From the NCBI GenBank assembly GCA_949751835.1, contig CATKHK010000035.1, forward strand, positions 124,001-188,000: a DNA stretch of 64,000 nt, read 5' to 3'. The DNA is from Blepharisma japonicum. Taxonomy: Eukaryota; Ciliophora; Heterotrichea; Heterotrichida; Blepharismidae. Every line of letters begins with the position of its first letter. The stretch's first letter is position 1. Both the position numbers and the translations under genes were made by a program. The notes below the pieces were generated by a model. It worked only from the letters and a program-made list of their open reading frames with translations, did no database searches and was not told where the DNA came from. Of this stretch, positions 22,722 through 34,973 are shown piece after piece.

Positions 22722-24212
22722 ATGGGATGCACATGTTCAATCGGATCTAAATTCAGAAGAGTCAAAAGTTTCAATTCCAACGGGACACTTGAAGAGAAAA
22801 AAATACATAGCGTCGGAGAAATCGTTGTCCAAGCCAGCAATTTCGTCCGAGAAAACGAAAATAAGTTTCAAGATGTCTATAGACTTGGCCAAGCTCTAGG
22901 TACAGGAGGTTCAGGAGAAGTCAAAATTTGCTTTCATAGAGAAACTAACATAAAACGAGCTGTAAAAATATTCCGAAAAGACCTCATTACAAATGAAGCT
23001 GCAAAAGTAAACCTTGAAAAGGAAATAAATATTCTCAAAACATTAGACCATCCCAACATTGTCAGAATTTATGAATATTTTGAAGACTCAAAACGCCTTT
23101 ACATAATCATGGAGTTTTGCAAGGGAGGAGAATTATTTGATGAAATCATTAAGAGGCAAACTTTTGCTGAAAATCATGCAGCGCAGATTACGTATCAGTT
23201 GTTTTCTGCAGTCGCGTATTTGCATAATCTCAATATAATTCATAGAGACTTAAAGCCAGAAAATATTTTACTGGAGGAAAGGACTGATAGTTTGAATATA
23301 AAACTTATTGATTTTGGGACTGCAACTTATATGACCCCTTCACGGCCTACAGTAGGAGCTTCAGGTACTGCTTATTATATAGCTCCTGAGGTTCTTGCAG
23401 GAAGGTATACAGAAAAATGTGACCTTTGGAGCTGTGGGATCATCATGTACATTCTTTTAAGTGGATTTCCTCCATTTGATGGGAAAAATGATGACGAAAT
23501 TATGAGTAAGGTTTCCAGTGGAAAAGTCAATTTTTCAGTCAACCCATGGCCAAATATTTCATCAGAAGCCAAAGAACTCCTTTCTTCAATGTTATGTCCT
23601 GAAGATACCAGAATTTCAGCAGCTGATGCTTTGCAACACTTATGGATAACCTCAAGAATAAATCGTACTATCACAAATAAAGAAATGCTAAACGAAGTCT
23701 TAACCAACCTCAGGAATTTCCATACGTCTAATAAGCTTAGAGACGCAGTCCACACCTTTATTGCTACACAATGTATGACTCAACAGGACACAAAAGATTT
23801 AAAAGAAATTTTTCTGCTAATTGACAAAAACGGTGATGGAAAAATTAGCAAAGAAGATTTAATAGAACAGTATACAAGTATTTTGGGTGCTGAAGAAGCT
23901 GCAAGCGAGGTAGCGAAAATTATGAAGGAAGTGGATACAGACAAAAATGGGTTTGTAGATTATACTGAGTTTTTAAAAGCGTCACTTAATGTAGAAAAAG
24001 TGCTGTCAGCTGGAAATTTAAAAACAGCGTTTAGAGTATTTGATAGAGATGGAAGCGGGACTATATCAGCTTCAGAGCTGAGGAAAATCCTGGAAGGAGG
24101 AATTCCAAGTGATGAGAGGGTTTGGAATGAAATTATAAGCCAAGTTGACCAAAACGGAGATGGGGAAATTGATCTGCAAGAATTTCAGGATATTATTTTG
24201 GCAAAATTTTAA
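22722..24212 (+). CDS. CDPK: Calcium-dependent protein kinase (CDPK), copy 1
   Basis: 496 aa, unbroken; all four Trp codons are TGG. N-terminus MGCTCS is an acylation signal (Gly2 myristoylation, Cys3/Cys5 palmitoylation). Kinase 55-320: GTGGSGEVKIC, AVKIFRKD, HRDLKPEN, DFGTATYM, APEVLAGRYTEKCDLWSCG. After the junction helix come four EF-hands, with Ca2+ loops near 365 (DKNGDGKISKED), 400 (DTDKNGFVDYTE), 438 (DRDGSGTISASE) and 474 (DQNGDGEIDLQE), all canonical. The kinase should be switched on directly by Ca2+ at membranes, as in ciliates, apicomplexans and plants. A second CDPK lies at 52.7-54.2 kb. Confidence 0.97.
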   Translation: MGCTCSIGSKFRRVKSFNSNGTLEEKKIHSVGEIVVQASNFVRENENKFQDVYRLGQALGTGGSGEVKICFHRETNIKRAVKIFRKDLITNEAAKVNLEKEINILKTLDHPNIVRIYEYFEDSKRLYIIMEFCKGGELFDEIIKRQTFAENHAAQITYQLFSAVAYLHNLNIIHRDLKPENILLEERTDSLNIKLIDFGTATYMTPSRPTVGASGTAYYIAPEVLAGRYTEKCDLWSCGIIMYILLSGFPPFDGKNDDEIMSKVSSGKVNFSVNPWPNISSEAKELLSSMLCPEDTRISAADALQHLWITSRINRTITNKEMLNEVLTNLRNFHTSNKLRDAVHTFIATQCMTQQDTKDLKEIFLLIDKNGDGKISKEDLIEQYTSILGAEEAASEVAKIMKEVDTDKNGFVDYTEFLKASLNVEKVLSAGNLKTAFRVFDRDGSGTISASELRKILEGGIPSDERVWNEIISQVDQNGDGEIDLQEFQDIILAKF

Positions 24213-24260
24213 TAATATTTAAAAATTTTATTTTTTAACTATAATTAGAAAGAGCGGTAA

Positions 24261-27200
24261 ATGTCTGACTTTGAAAATATCATCGGTTCAATTCTTAGCA
24301 AAAATAAGCAATCCCGAAAAATTGGAGAAACTTCGCTTCAAAACATGCTCAAACTTAATGCCGAACAAGTTTGTTACAATCTAATTGCAGCAATGTCTTC
24401 AGAAAATGAAGACATCTCTGGGCTAGCCGCCATCTTGTTCAGAAAGAAAGTGATTGAAGAAGACAACGTCAAATTAATCCCTGAATCCAGCTACCCCCAG
24501 CTTAAAAACTCCTTATTCGCTTTAGTTTCCCCTCAAAAATCCCTTCTTTTCCTCAAAAGACTTGCTGACGTCCTCGTGAACTTTGCAATTTTGCACAACT
24601 GGGCTAATGAACTCATGACTTATATGGCTGAATGAAGCGTTTTTGACAGTGCAAGCATAAAGCAGTTTTCAATGTACTTATTCGAGCTTGCAACTGAATA
24701 TACAGGAACAATGGAGATTTTAAAAGAAAATGCCGCGTCAGTCATTGGGATCATGTGGAACGTCTTACAAGATAACAATTTAGATGTCAAACTTTCAGCA
24801 GTCAAGTCTATCGTCACTTTTATGATGGGACTAGGCGATGAAACTATTGTAATGGGTTATGCACAAGGAATGGACCACATTTTGAATATCATCATAAAGG
24901 CTATTGAAGATGGAAACTGGAACCCTGAAATGTTTAAACAAGTATTACACAGCTTTGCAGAACTGACTGAGCTTTATCCAAGGATATGGAAAGATATTAT
25001 TGAAAAGCTCACTTTGACTATGTCAGGAATTGGGAAAAATAATCAGTATACACAAGATGTCAGAGCAGCTGCTGTTGAAACTTTGGTGACTTTAATTAAA
25101 AAAGCTCCAGGACTTTTGAGAAAAAATGTATTTTTTATTCAAGAAACACTTGCGCTAGGCTTCTGTTTAATAACAGAAGTAGACTATCCTTTTGATATTG
25201 AGGGGTGAAATCAAGAAGGTAGTGACACTTTAGTTATACAAAATGACCCGATTAGCTCTGGAAAAGACCTGCTGAGTAATTTGGCAGCTACATTGCAAGA
25301 TGCTATTTTCCCTCATGTTATGAAGCTTATTCCTGCACAGCTTCAAGCAGCTCACTGGGCAAATCAGCACAGTGGGGTATTAGCAATAGGTCTTATATCA
25401 GATGGCTGCCATGATTTAATGACAACGATTTTCCCACATGTAATTTCAACTGTTTTGCCTTTTGCAAATTCAGATTCTCCTCGACTTAAATGGGCGACAA
25501 TGACAACGATTGGTTTACTCTGCTCTGAATTTGAGCCTGAAATGGAAAACATATATCACGCTCAAATAATCCCAGCGATTTGTTCATGTTTATCACAAAA
25601 CAATTTATCAAAAGTTCAATCCCAAGCTGCTGCATGCTTAATTAACTATTCAAGAGGGCTTCTTGTTGAAAATGGAAATCCAGATATTGCCTTGACTCCT
25701 TATCTCTCAACAATAATTGAAGCATTCTTAAGAATTCTGTCTAATCCAAACAACCCATTTTCGCTGCTTCAAGAAGTATTAAACTCAATCGCTATGATTG
25801 CAACAGCTACTGGTGTCGGATTTGCTCCTTTTTATAGTCAACTTATTTTTGGCTTGCGAAACTATGTAAATATGCCAGTCACAGCAGCTACTGCAAAAGA
25901 TATCAGAGCTGCAAGTATACGGTGCATTGGATGCATTGTAGAAAGCTTAAGCGAAGCTGGAGATGCCTTTAAACAAGAGGCAGAGTCTATATTGAACGAT
26001 TTTATGAGGATAAGAAATTCAATTGATGACACAGATCCTGCATATCAAGCAATTAGTGAAGTGCTGTCTCATTTTGCCTTATGCTTAAAAGATCGATTTG
26101 CTCCTTATTTAAACGTAATTATCCCACATGTATATTTACAAGCAGAACAAAATGTGGATTTTAAACTAACTGATGCAGAAAGTGCTGATGCTTTAAATTT
26201 AGATAATGGAATGAACGCTTTACAGTTTGAATTAAAAGGATTAGGAAAAAAACAGCTTGCAATCAGTACAACGGCGCTAGAAAATAAAATAAAAGCATGC
26301 AAAATTTTATATGACTTAGTTGAGTCTTTAGAAACATCATTTGCCCCATATGCTGAACAAACATTTAGGGTGCTAGCCCCACTGATATCTTATCCATATA
26401 ACTCAGATATAAGGAAGTTTGCATTAAAAACAATCCAGCATATCCCTGCATGCTGCTCTAATAAGCAACAAATTGAAGCTCTTTTGATACAATTGACCCC
26501 AATTATCATTCAAGCCCTCACAAATTCATGTGGGAAGTCACCTAAAGATGCTTATAAGCAAATAAAAGCTTTAGTTGAGTACGTAAATGCTGTCCCAAGC
26601 GCTGCTGTAATTGGGCTAGGAGCTGCCCATGAGCTTAGCAGTATACTGGCAAACAGTGTTAGAGAAGTATTTAACAGGAAAATAGAAAGATCAAGTGAAA
26701 AAGAAAAGCTAGTAGATATGGAACTTTATGAGGAAGAAATCACTGAAATAGAAGACGATGAAAATGCTGATGACTCAGTGCTTCAAAAAGTCATGGAAAT
26801 TGTGGGGAAAATGCTGAAATCTTTTAAAACACAATTCCAGCCAATTTTTTTGGAATATTTTAAGAACCTTTATGGAGAACTTTTATATAAGCCAAATGCG
26901 ACTGAAAATGAAATTTTGTATGCGATTTGTGTGTTCTGCGACTATGTAGAATTCACTGGGGATTTAATTGCGATTGATGGTAATTCGCCAGTTCTTGAGC
27001 AATTAATTAAAAATTGCTATCAAATTAATGTTGATATAAGGCAAACATCAGCGTATGGCTTAGGACTTGCAGCTCAATTTGGTGACCACGCAATATTCAG
27101 AAGATATCTACAAGAAACTCTAAAAGCTCTGAACTATATTATTAGTCTTCCAGACTGCAAATCAGAGCAGCTTTTTGTATCAACTGAGTGTGCAGTTGGT

Positions 27201-27443
27201 GCATTAGGAAAAATCGCAATATTCCATCAGCCTGAATTAATTCCAGTATGACTTAATTGGTTACCTCTTAAATCGGACCCTGAAGAAGCCCAAGTCAGCC
27301 ACAGTCTCTTTTTGTCAAACATTAATCAGATGAGTTCTTATAGTTCAAAAGTCAATGAAATCCTAGGAGAGCTTAAAAAAGTATCGCCTGAATTTTTAAA
27401 TGAAGAAAGCCAAAGTTTCTTAAAGCAAATTATACAGAATTAA
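24261..27443 (+). CDS. Importin beta-3-type karyopherin (IPO5/Kap121-like)
   Basis: 1060 aa joined across UGA/Trp at 24633, 25206 and 27249. All-helical HEAT-repeat protein. The N-terminal region (FRKKVIEEDN... SSYPQLKNSLFALV) and the central acidic insert (MELYEEEITEIEDDE, about 820) are as in IPO5/RanBP5. Length is near the family's ~1,100. It should carry NLS cargo through nuclear pores under Ran control. In a ciliate it could show macro- versus micronuclear specificity, but nothing here says so. The next gene starts only 28 nt downstream. Confidence 0.87.
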
Positions 27444-27471
27444 ATAATTAATAGGTAATAATAAATTTATT

Positions 27472-27885
27472 ATGGCTGCAAATGAAAATTTTGTGGATAA
27501 TATAGATCCAGTTAACCATGCAATAGAATGATTAATAAAAGGAATGAACCTGGGCTTTTATTTTGGGATTTTCTTTGCAAAACAAGAAATTATGAAATAT
27601 GATACGGGATCAAGAAGGTATGCTTGAAAATGAAGCAGCGCAGTACTTGGAAATATGTTGCGCACAGGTGGGAGTCTAGGAACTTTAATGTTTTTGGTTT
27701 CAGCTATGGAAAGATTTAGGGGAGTTAGGGATGGATTGAATTATGGAATTGGGACAGGTATTACATTGTGGATATGATATGAAGCCTGGCGGATTCCACG
27801 CCATCACTTAGGCAAATCTATTGTTTTTTATTCACTCGGAGCGTGATTTTTAGGGAATATGCTAAATAATCAAGCTTCCGTATAA
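27472..27885 (+). CDS. Tim17/Tim22/Tim23-family membrane protein
   Basis: 137 aa, visible only with UGA=Trp: five of seven Trp are TGA. ATG 27472, stop TAA. Helices with small-residue packing motifs (GMNLGFYFGIFF; TGGSLGTLMFLVSAM) flank a loop FRGVRDGLNYGIG that corresponds to the family's conserved R-G-x-x-D-x-x-N-x-x-x-x-G block. Members are inner-membrane translocase subunits or complex I-associated (NDUFA11-like) proteins; which one cannot be decided. It starts 28 nt after the importin stop. Confidence 0.65.
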
Positions 27886-27976
27886 TATTTAATGCAAAGT
27901 TTATATATTTTTACATCTTTCAATTAAAGGTCTTTTATGCGCTTGTTTTCTATGAAAATAAAAAATCTTACTGTTT

Positions 27977-28312
27977 CTATTCTTCAGCTCCTTTCAACGC
28001 CAAATACTCATATAAAGCTGTATATCCGAAAAGCTTCGCATAAAATTTCCCAGTTTTATCAAAATTATTCCTTCAGTTTATGCTAGCCCCATATCTCAAG
28101 CATAGCTTAGCAATACTCTTATGGTTATTTTGGCATGCAATAATAAACAACGTATTTCCATTTCTATCAAGTGAATCCGGATCTATTCCACCTTTAAACA
28201 AATCTTCGAGCTCTTTTCTTTTTCCATGCCGAGCTAAGCTAAAAACATTCTGATTAATTACTTTTTCTCCTGCTATTTCTCATTCTGTTAATGCAATAGT
28301 TCTTCCTTCCAT
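27977..28312 (-). CDS. Small ankyrin-repeat protein
   Basis: 111 aa with two UGA/Trp codons; ATG 28312, stop TAG 27977. About two ankyrin repeats are clear: SLARHGKRKELEDLF and NGNTLFIIACQNNHKSIAKL, then FGYTALYEYLALKGAEE as a capping repeat. The N-terminal 20 residues are outside the fold. This is a protein-interaction module with no catalytic part; similar mini-ankyrin proteins are common in ciliates. Converges on the Tim17-like gene. Confidence 0.75.
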
Positions 28313-28373
28313 AATTAGCTTATATATAATTCTTTAATAGTTAATTCACAATAAGTTAATTGCATTATTTAAA

Positions 28374-29587
28374 CTATTGAATTGATAGTCGGGAAACTCT
28401 CAAAGTGTCTCGAAGTTTATTGATTTTGAAAAGAGAAATATTCAGCCTATCAACATAGCGGAATAATTTTGAAGTATCATCAAAATAGCCAGCAGTATTA
28501 AGAATTATACTGATTATCCCATTCATATCACCTTGCAGTTCTTTTTCTAAAGAAATCAAAATTCCTATTCCCACTTTAAATATATAGGCATCCCCTTCAA
28601 ATAAATAAGAGTCTCATACCCGGCTATCTAAATAGCAACTTACCTAACAATTTCTACTGAAAAGCAACGTGAAAATAAAGTGTAAACTCATTCTAATAAA
28701 TATAAATCAGGAGTGATCCCAATTTCATCAAAATGGTCATAAACTGTTGGGACATATTTTTTCATATAATGTTCAAAAACTCTATAATAGCTCTGCATCC
28801 CTGGCAGATCAAATTTATAAAAAGTCCTTAAGATCTCTGATTTAAAAATAATATTTGCAAGACACTCAAATGATTTATAATCATCAAGGTAAATAACCAA
28901 AATTGAAGCAAGATAAGCCATCCCTTGCACATACCCAGTATCAGGCCTATACGCTATAAAAGCTTCTAAAATTTCTTGAAGAGTCTGAAATAAAGGCTTT
29001 TCTCTTTGAGGGTTTTGAAAAGAGCTCAAATTCCTTCTGATATCTGCAGGAATATTCAAAATGCCTTCATCTCTTTCTTGCTGCGCAAATTTCGACTGCA
29101 GAATGCCATATAATTGTGGAGTTATATAAAGGCCATTTCCTATCACTTTTCCCCACACTTCTCCTCTTAGCTTGCTGGGTATCCCTTTCTTGCTGAGTAG
29201 CTTTATTCTTTTATTTTTCTTCACTTTTTCTCAATTTGCAAGAATATTAGTCCATGTTTTAATTTTGTCCTCATCAGTTCTTATCTCTGAGCTGATATTT
29301 AGAGATCTTAGATCCTCTTCTTCTGGATCTGTTGTTTCTGTTGAATTCTTCTTCATGATTTCAAGCTTTTCTTCAAATTGAGTTCGAAGTGTATTTTTTT
29401 CCTCAATTAATTTTGCAATTGTCTGAAGCAATGATTCATTTTCAGTTTGAATTTCGTCGATTTCAGAGCTGTTAGTAGTTAATTTTTCAGTTATTTCTTT
29501 TAGCTGTTTTGATTTTGCAAGGGATTTCTCTTCACTTTCGGCTATTTTCATTTTGGTCTGTATGAGCTCTTCAATAAAATCATCCAT
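28374..29587 (-). CDS. TBC-domain RabGAP with N-terminal coiled coil
   Basis: Two exons, 29587-28644 and 28623-28374, 397 aa, with UGA/Trp at 29231, 28688 and about 28608. The N-terminal ~105 residues are coiled coil. The TBC domain begins at IPSKLRGEVW; the Arg finger motif I-P-A-D-I-R-R (I-x-x-D-x-x-R) and Gln finger TGYVQGMAYL are intact, so a catalytically active Rab GTPase-activating protein is expected. The reading frame across the intron restores the family pattern V-S-R-V-W-D-S-Y-L-F-E-G-D. Two 3' splice sites 4 nt apart exist (see intron entry). Confidence 0.9.
28624..28643 (-). other. Intron, 20 nt, with nested 16-nt alternative acceptor
   Basis: On the coding strand: GTAAGTTGCTATTTAG followed by ATAG. 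Only removal of all 20 nt keeps the TBC frame; using the first AG (16 nt) gives an immediate in-frame TAG. Confidence 0.75.
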
Positions 29588-29704
29588 TTTTGAATTTATT
29601 GCCTTTTTGTAATTTCAATAAAAACAACTTTTATTTTCACTGAATTGTAATATATGTTTTTTAGCTTAAAGTCAGTAGTTTATCAGCCATTATTATAAGT
29701 AAAT

Positions 29705-30673
29705 ATGAGCGACTTAGACAACTCCACAACCACCGACACCTCTGACACAGGTAACAATGATGGAGACTTAGGTGAGAAGGCAGCAGTTCTTGTTTCCGGA
29801 ATCGTGCTCTTTATCTCCACAATGTTAGTTATGTACCAGCTCTGGAAATACTATAAGCATTTGATATACAAGCCTGCACAAATTGCTCTCATGATCTTAT
29901 TCTTAATGCCAATATTCATTGGTTGGACTGCCCTCGCTGTCATTTCAACAATGGAGAAGCAGAAGACTTTAGAGTTTTGCCTGAACGTCTACAAATCAAT
30001 AGGCCTCATTGCATTCATGTTCTATATCGACAGGATGATGGGATGGGTCAAAAACGGTGACGAAAGCACATATTCAAAAAAAGAAAGACAAGAATGCTTA
30101 ATGAGAGTAGGCAAGGCTAAATGCATTTATGGCTGCATCAAGCCTTCCCCATTGACCACTCCTAAAGAAGCTGACTCCTATATGCACAAAACTTATGCCG
30201 GAGTTTTACAGCTTTCAATAGTTTTACTTTTAATAGGTATTGGAGACCTCATTGTCTATTTCTGGTTCCATGATGTCTGGGTTTATAAAGGTCCAGCCCA
30301 TTACTCATTAGCTTACCTCGCACTTATTGCTAAAGTAGTCAGCTCTTGCTTTGCGCTCAATTATTTGTTTAACTTTTCCCACTTCGCACATCATATTCCA
30401 GAACTCGAAAGACTAGGGATTACAACTAAGTTTTATATTATCAAGCTTACTATGATGTTCACTGAAATTCAGCCACTTCTGATCTTGTTTTTGGCTGAGC
30501 TCGGGGCCATTTCTAACGATTCTAAATATAATGCTGATGAAATAACGACTTATACCAACAGCTTGCTGTTGTGCTCAGAAATGATTGTAGTAGGGTTTTT
30601 GCAGCTATTAGTTTTCCCTGTCGAAGACTTCGTTCATCACCCAGAAACAAGAAAGCCACTTAAAGAAGTTTAA
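29705..30673 (+). CDS. OST-alpha/LAZ1-like seven-TM membrane protein
   Basis: 322 aa, unbroken, with clearly biased, GC-richer codons. A Thr/Asp-rich N-terminus of ~25 residues is followed by about seven hydrophobic helices (starting AAVLVSGIVLFISTMLV). Features in keeping with the OST-alpha (SLC51A/TMEM184/LAZ1, DUF300) family: K-P-A-Q-I-x-L-M-I-L-x-L-M-P-I after TM1, a Cys-rich loop KCIYGCIKP before VLQLSIVLLL, then FYIIKLTMMF, and a late LLLCSEMIVVG helix. Such proteins move organic solutes or act in membrane traffic. The assignment is by topology and scattered motifs, so it is moderate. Confidence 0.55.
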   Translation: MSDLDNSTTTDTSDTGNNDGDLGEKAAVLVSGIVLFISTMLVMYQLWKYYKHLIYKPAQIALMILFLMPIFIGWTALAVISTMEKQKTLEFCLNVYKSIGLIAFMFYIDRMMGWVKNGDESTYSKKERQECLMRVGKAKCIYGCIKPSPLTTPKEADSYMHKTYAGVLQLSIVLLLIGIGDLIVYFWFHDVWVYKGPAHYSLAYLALIAKVVSSCFALNYLFNFSHFAHHIPELERLGITTKFYIIKLTMMFTEIQPLLILFLAELGAISNDSKYNADEITTYTNSLLLCSEMIVVGFLQLLVFPVEDFVHHPETRKPLKEV

Positions 30674-30695
30674 TCTAAAATTAGGTTTATCTATA

Positions 30696-33600
30696 TTAGT
30701 AATAACCTTCAGCTTCATTTCTTTTATATTCTTCTTTTTCACCTTCTTCAGATTTCCTGACTCTTTTTCTTGAACTGATATTATCTGTTGACGCTGAGTG
30801 TAAGTCCATAGACTCTTTCATTAATTTCTTTAAATTTGTAAGCTCTTCTCCTGAAACTTTTTCTAGTATATGATATCTCCATAGTTTTTCATATAATTCA
30901 GAAAAGCTTGGAAATTCATCAGCTGTTCTTGTGACTGGTTTGTCTGTTTTTTCTTCGTCAGCTTTTACTTGGTAAACATTGGATAAGAAATAATGAAGGA
31001 TAAATAGCTGAAGGATAAGCAAAGTGTCCATTAATTCTTCGTGAGAAAGTTCATCATTGTTTTTACAGCATAATTTTATAGACCTCATAAGTCTATATGC
31101 ATTTGTCTGGAGTTTTGAATTGATGTGCTCAAATATAATGGAGAGTTCTTCAGAACTGGTGAAGGATAATGATGATAGAAGATCAGCCAAATAAAAGGTA
31201 AGTTCTGGATTGGCACTGGGTTCAAGGAGTTTAGAAATTGTGGCAAGGAACTTGTTACGATGAGTTTTCCTGTCTTTTATTAACATATAAAGCCGATTAT
31301 ATAAAGATTCGCCTTGAGATGTAAATGATCGGGTGCCTTTAAATGTATTGATTTGAAAATCATATGACTCTTGTAATGAAGGCTGCAAGTTTATTAATAC
31401 AATATCAGAATTTTTAGAAAAAATTGTTTCGATACATTTAAATGAGGTTTCTCTGGTATAAATGCTGTCGTCTGCTAACAAAGCAAAAAGGGTTGGGAGA
31501 TATATAGTAGGGTTTACATGTCCTTGCAAATGAATTAGCTTTAAAATGTCAGCAGCATTTTCTCTTACCTCAATATCGAGGTCTTTTGCTAGAGTTAAGA
31601 TATACCCGACATAGCCTTGGATTGCAATAAATAAAGTTCCATGGTCTTCATCTCCTCCTTCTATAGTCTTCAAGTCACAATGTGACAGAAATTCTTGAAA
31701 CATATTAAGCAGCCTTATTTTGGTTTCTGGGGTGACTGCTTTTTTCCAGGCATCATTTATAAGGTTTTCTGACTTTTGCAGTAAATGTGGGAACCTCACC
31801 CAAGCATAGCTTAAGCACTCTAATGCTCTTTCTCTCAATCCTTCTGCTTCAGATCTACAATAATATTTAAAATAGTCAAAAATGCTTTCTGAGAACTGTT
31901 TTCCTTGTTCTAGCTGTAGCTCATTATATATATCTGCATTGTAGTATTTTATGCATAGTCCTAGGACTAGCATTGCTCTATTTAGAGAAGGCAAAATATT
32001 TGGGTCCAATTTTTTAGATCTCCGTTGTGAGCTTACTAATATGAAGCAGTTTTTCATTAGTTGGGTTAATAATGATTCATTGTGAGTTACATCTTTTACT
32101 ATTGCACATAAAGCTGCAAGAGCGCTTGCTAAAACGCCAGAGCCTTGAGTATATACTAAAGTAAGCAGCTGAGTTTCAATTTTTTGAATTCTTTGTGAAA
32201 ACTGCCCAGTCATTTGTGAAGTCGTCTTTTCTATAATTACACAAAGGGAACTTAGCAGCTCACTTTCTTCAGCTGAGTTGTACTTTGGGGTTAAAAATAG
32301 GTATAGTGTAGAAATATGCTGAGAAGTAATGGCAGGGTCAACGTATGATAAGATTTCAAGAATTTTGGCATATACAATTGAGTTTGAAAGAATGCTGCTT
32401 GCATAGAGCTGATCTGAAGCTAAATCACTGATTTTAGCAACTCTTGCTTTATATGATTCTCCTTTGGTCATTGCTATTTTGAACAGTTGAATAATTGGTT
32501 CTTTCATGTTAAGCAGCTTATAAACTTTCACTAAAGTTGAGAAAAATTGATTTTCAGTTCCATTTTCGAACCAAATATACTCAAAGGTATTTATCACTGC
32601 GTCTTTAATTCCTTCAGTTTCGTCACCAATCCTTTTTATAAGCTCACACAGGATTTCTATCATTTTTTCGTGGTCTGGGTTGGAGACAATGATATCTTTT
32701 AGAATTTTTATGACTCTTTTCCTAACACTTGCTCCTTTGTCTTTCAGTCTTTCTAGTAGTGCTTGATAATATAAACTTGAAAATTCTGATTTGTGGCATA
32801 TAAAACGGCCAATTATATCGCATGCAGCTTCTCTTACAGCGATTGATGTATCTAATAAACGGTCTGTGACTGCTTCTTCTATCACTCTTTCAGCTAAACA
32901 CTCTGGATCTGCTTCCACAATTCCTGCAAGTCCTTTAAGAGCTCTTGATCTTGTCAGTGGCTGAGATGCCCCTAATAAATTAACTATTTGGTTCTGCACA
33001 TGAGTATATGTCGCTCCAATCTCAAAGCAAAGCAAAAACTGCTTCAGTACTTTTAAGGTCCCAGTCTCTGACAGTTTTGGAAAGTCTCCAGTTGCTACCT
33101 GTGGAGGATTAAGCCAATTTTTCTTATACTGTTTAAATTCTTTTAAGTTCATGACTTCTTTTAAATCTTCTTCTCTTTCTACATCAACAATCATTTTTAC
33201 AATCCAAAGACTGAGCCACACACATCTTGCGTTTTCTTTCAAATAGGAATTATCAGTAATCAAAAAATTATAAACAAGCTGCTTATAAATATGCTCATTT
33301 TCTTCTGTTGCATAAATTATTTCTCTCGCAATTGGGTTTATTGTGTCTGGTTCTGATTCTTCTGATGCCGGCTTTTCGTAGCTTCTGCGGTTTCCTTGCT
33401 TCTTTTTATTGCTTTTTTCAGTTTTCCGCTTCCAGTCGAATTTTTGCATGCATTCACAAATTCTGCAGTCGTCACAGCGCCAGGTTTCTTCGGTGTAATT
33501 TTCGAGGTTTAAGCCGACACAGTCTAAATGGAACCATTTTCAGCAGCTTTCACATTGTACCATGTCACAGGAACTGTTAGACCAGCCTTTTTTGCATATG

Positions 33601-34973
33601 CAAAGAGAGCTGTTAGGGTTATCTGAAGGATGCTGGGTTTGAGGCATAGGGATTATGTTGTGAGGAACTATTGGAGAATCTCGGATTTGCATTATGTCAG
33701 ATCTGAAACTTTTGGCGACATCTGATAGCCTTTCTATTGCATAGTATCGCAAATTTCCTGTAGATGGACCTTTAGAAACCATTGAAAAAAGATGTAGAAT
33801 TATACACCCAAGTATTTTAGAAGCCAGCGGAAACTCAGGGCAGTATGTGATCTTTAATATGTCATTTATAAAAATTTCAAGGAAAATGCGGTAGTCCTGG
33901 CTGCCGCCTGAACTTTTTAAGCATTTTCCAGCCAAATTAGTGCAGAAATACTGGACTAATTTCATTGATTCTTCATACTGTGTCAGCACAACTTCACAGT
34001 CTAAATTTCCATCAGGCTTGATTGGTTTGCTTAAAAGGCATGAGCTTTGTAGAACATGTACAACTAAAAATGAGCAAAATCTAATTGAGAGGTCTGAATA
34101 TACAGGATAGTCCCTGGAGACCAATTTTTTACTTTTTGAGCCTATAGCTTGGTTTGGATCTGCAGTCATTAAAGGGAGATTTTGGATAATTTCATCAATA
34201 ATTTGATCTCTCATTTTAGAATAAAACCCAAATATCGATGATAAAGTTTGGGCGGCTGATAATTGTAGCATTTCAAGGCCTTGTGTAAATAGAATCTTCA
34301 ATAAAATATTAGTTGTTGCCATTAGCCAGTAGTCTTGAAGACACCCCCTTGTAATGAGCCCTGAAAGAGATTCAAGAATCCCACACAAATTTGCCATACA
34401 GTTTTGCAGCTTCATGTCAGCAAGCAATTTCGCACTTTGCTTATTGGATAAATTTGCTAAAGGTATAAGCAGTTTTTCAAATGAGTCTCTGATTATTTGC
34501 ATGATAATTTCAATGGTTTCGTCGACCAATACTTTATTGTCTATATAAGGAGACCCAGCCAAATTTAAGTACACTTTTGTTGGTTCTAGATAAGGAGAAA
34601 TTTCTTGGCAGACTTCTAAATATTCAGTTGTGTAATTAATTCTGAGCGTTGGCTCAATTATTGTTTTAATTCTTAAGGCAAGGTCTTGGAGTAAATCTGG
34701 GTCGATATTTCTTAATAGGTTGCGGTATCTCAGCCGAGTGATTAAATTGTCAAGCCTTTCGAAATCTTTTATTTTTGTAATATTGCTCATCCCATCTATT
34801 AAATTTTGTAAAAGCGCGGTATCTGTTTCGATTTTGGGCTCAGACCGAACCAGAGTTTTAGGGAGAGATTTTAAATTTCGAGGAGTGATGGTGGTATCTT
34901 CTGACCTTCGTTTATTTTTTTTGTTTGTCATTTGCAAAGTGGATAAATCTTCAATTTCAGACCTTCTGCTCAT
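30696..34973 (-). CDS. SCC2: Cohesin loader SCC2/NIPBL with internal PHD finger
   Basis: 1425 aa; one UGA/Trp at 33540 joins two long frames. N-terminal ~450 residues are helical. A PHD finger follows at about 456-503 (start CICKKGW; Cys-x-x-Cys in Q-C-E-S-C-W-K-W; F-H-L-D-C-V-G; W-R-C-D-D-C). Then come HEAT repeats with the NIPBL-type block VRKRVIKILKDIIVSNPDHE near 760. SCC2 with its partner SCC4 loads cohesin on chromatin. PHD-bearing SCC2 is known from plants; yeast and animal forms lack it. Shorter than human NIPBL, close to yeast Scc2. The C-terminus is Lys/Arg/Glu rich. Confidence 0.88.

Noticed and set aside
23375-23755. 126-codon ORF antisense to CDPK
   Set aside because: Fully inside the kinase gene; compositional shadow.
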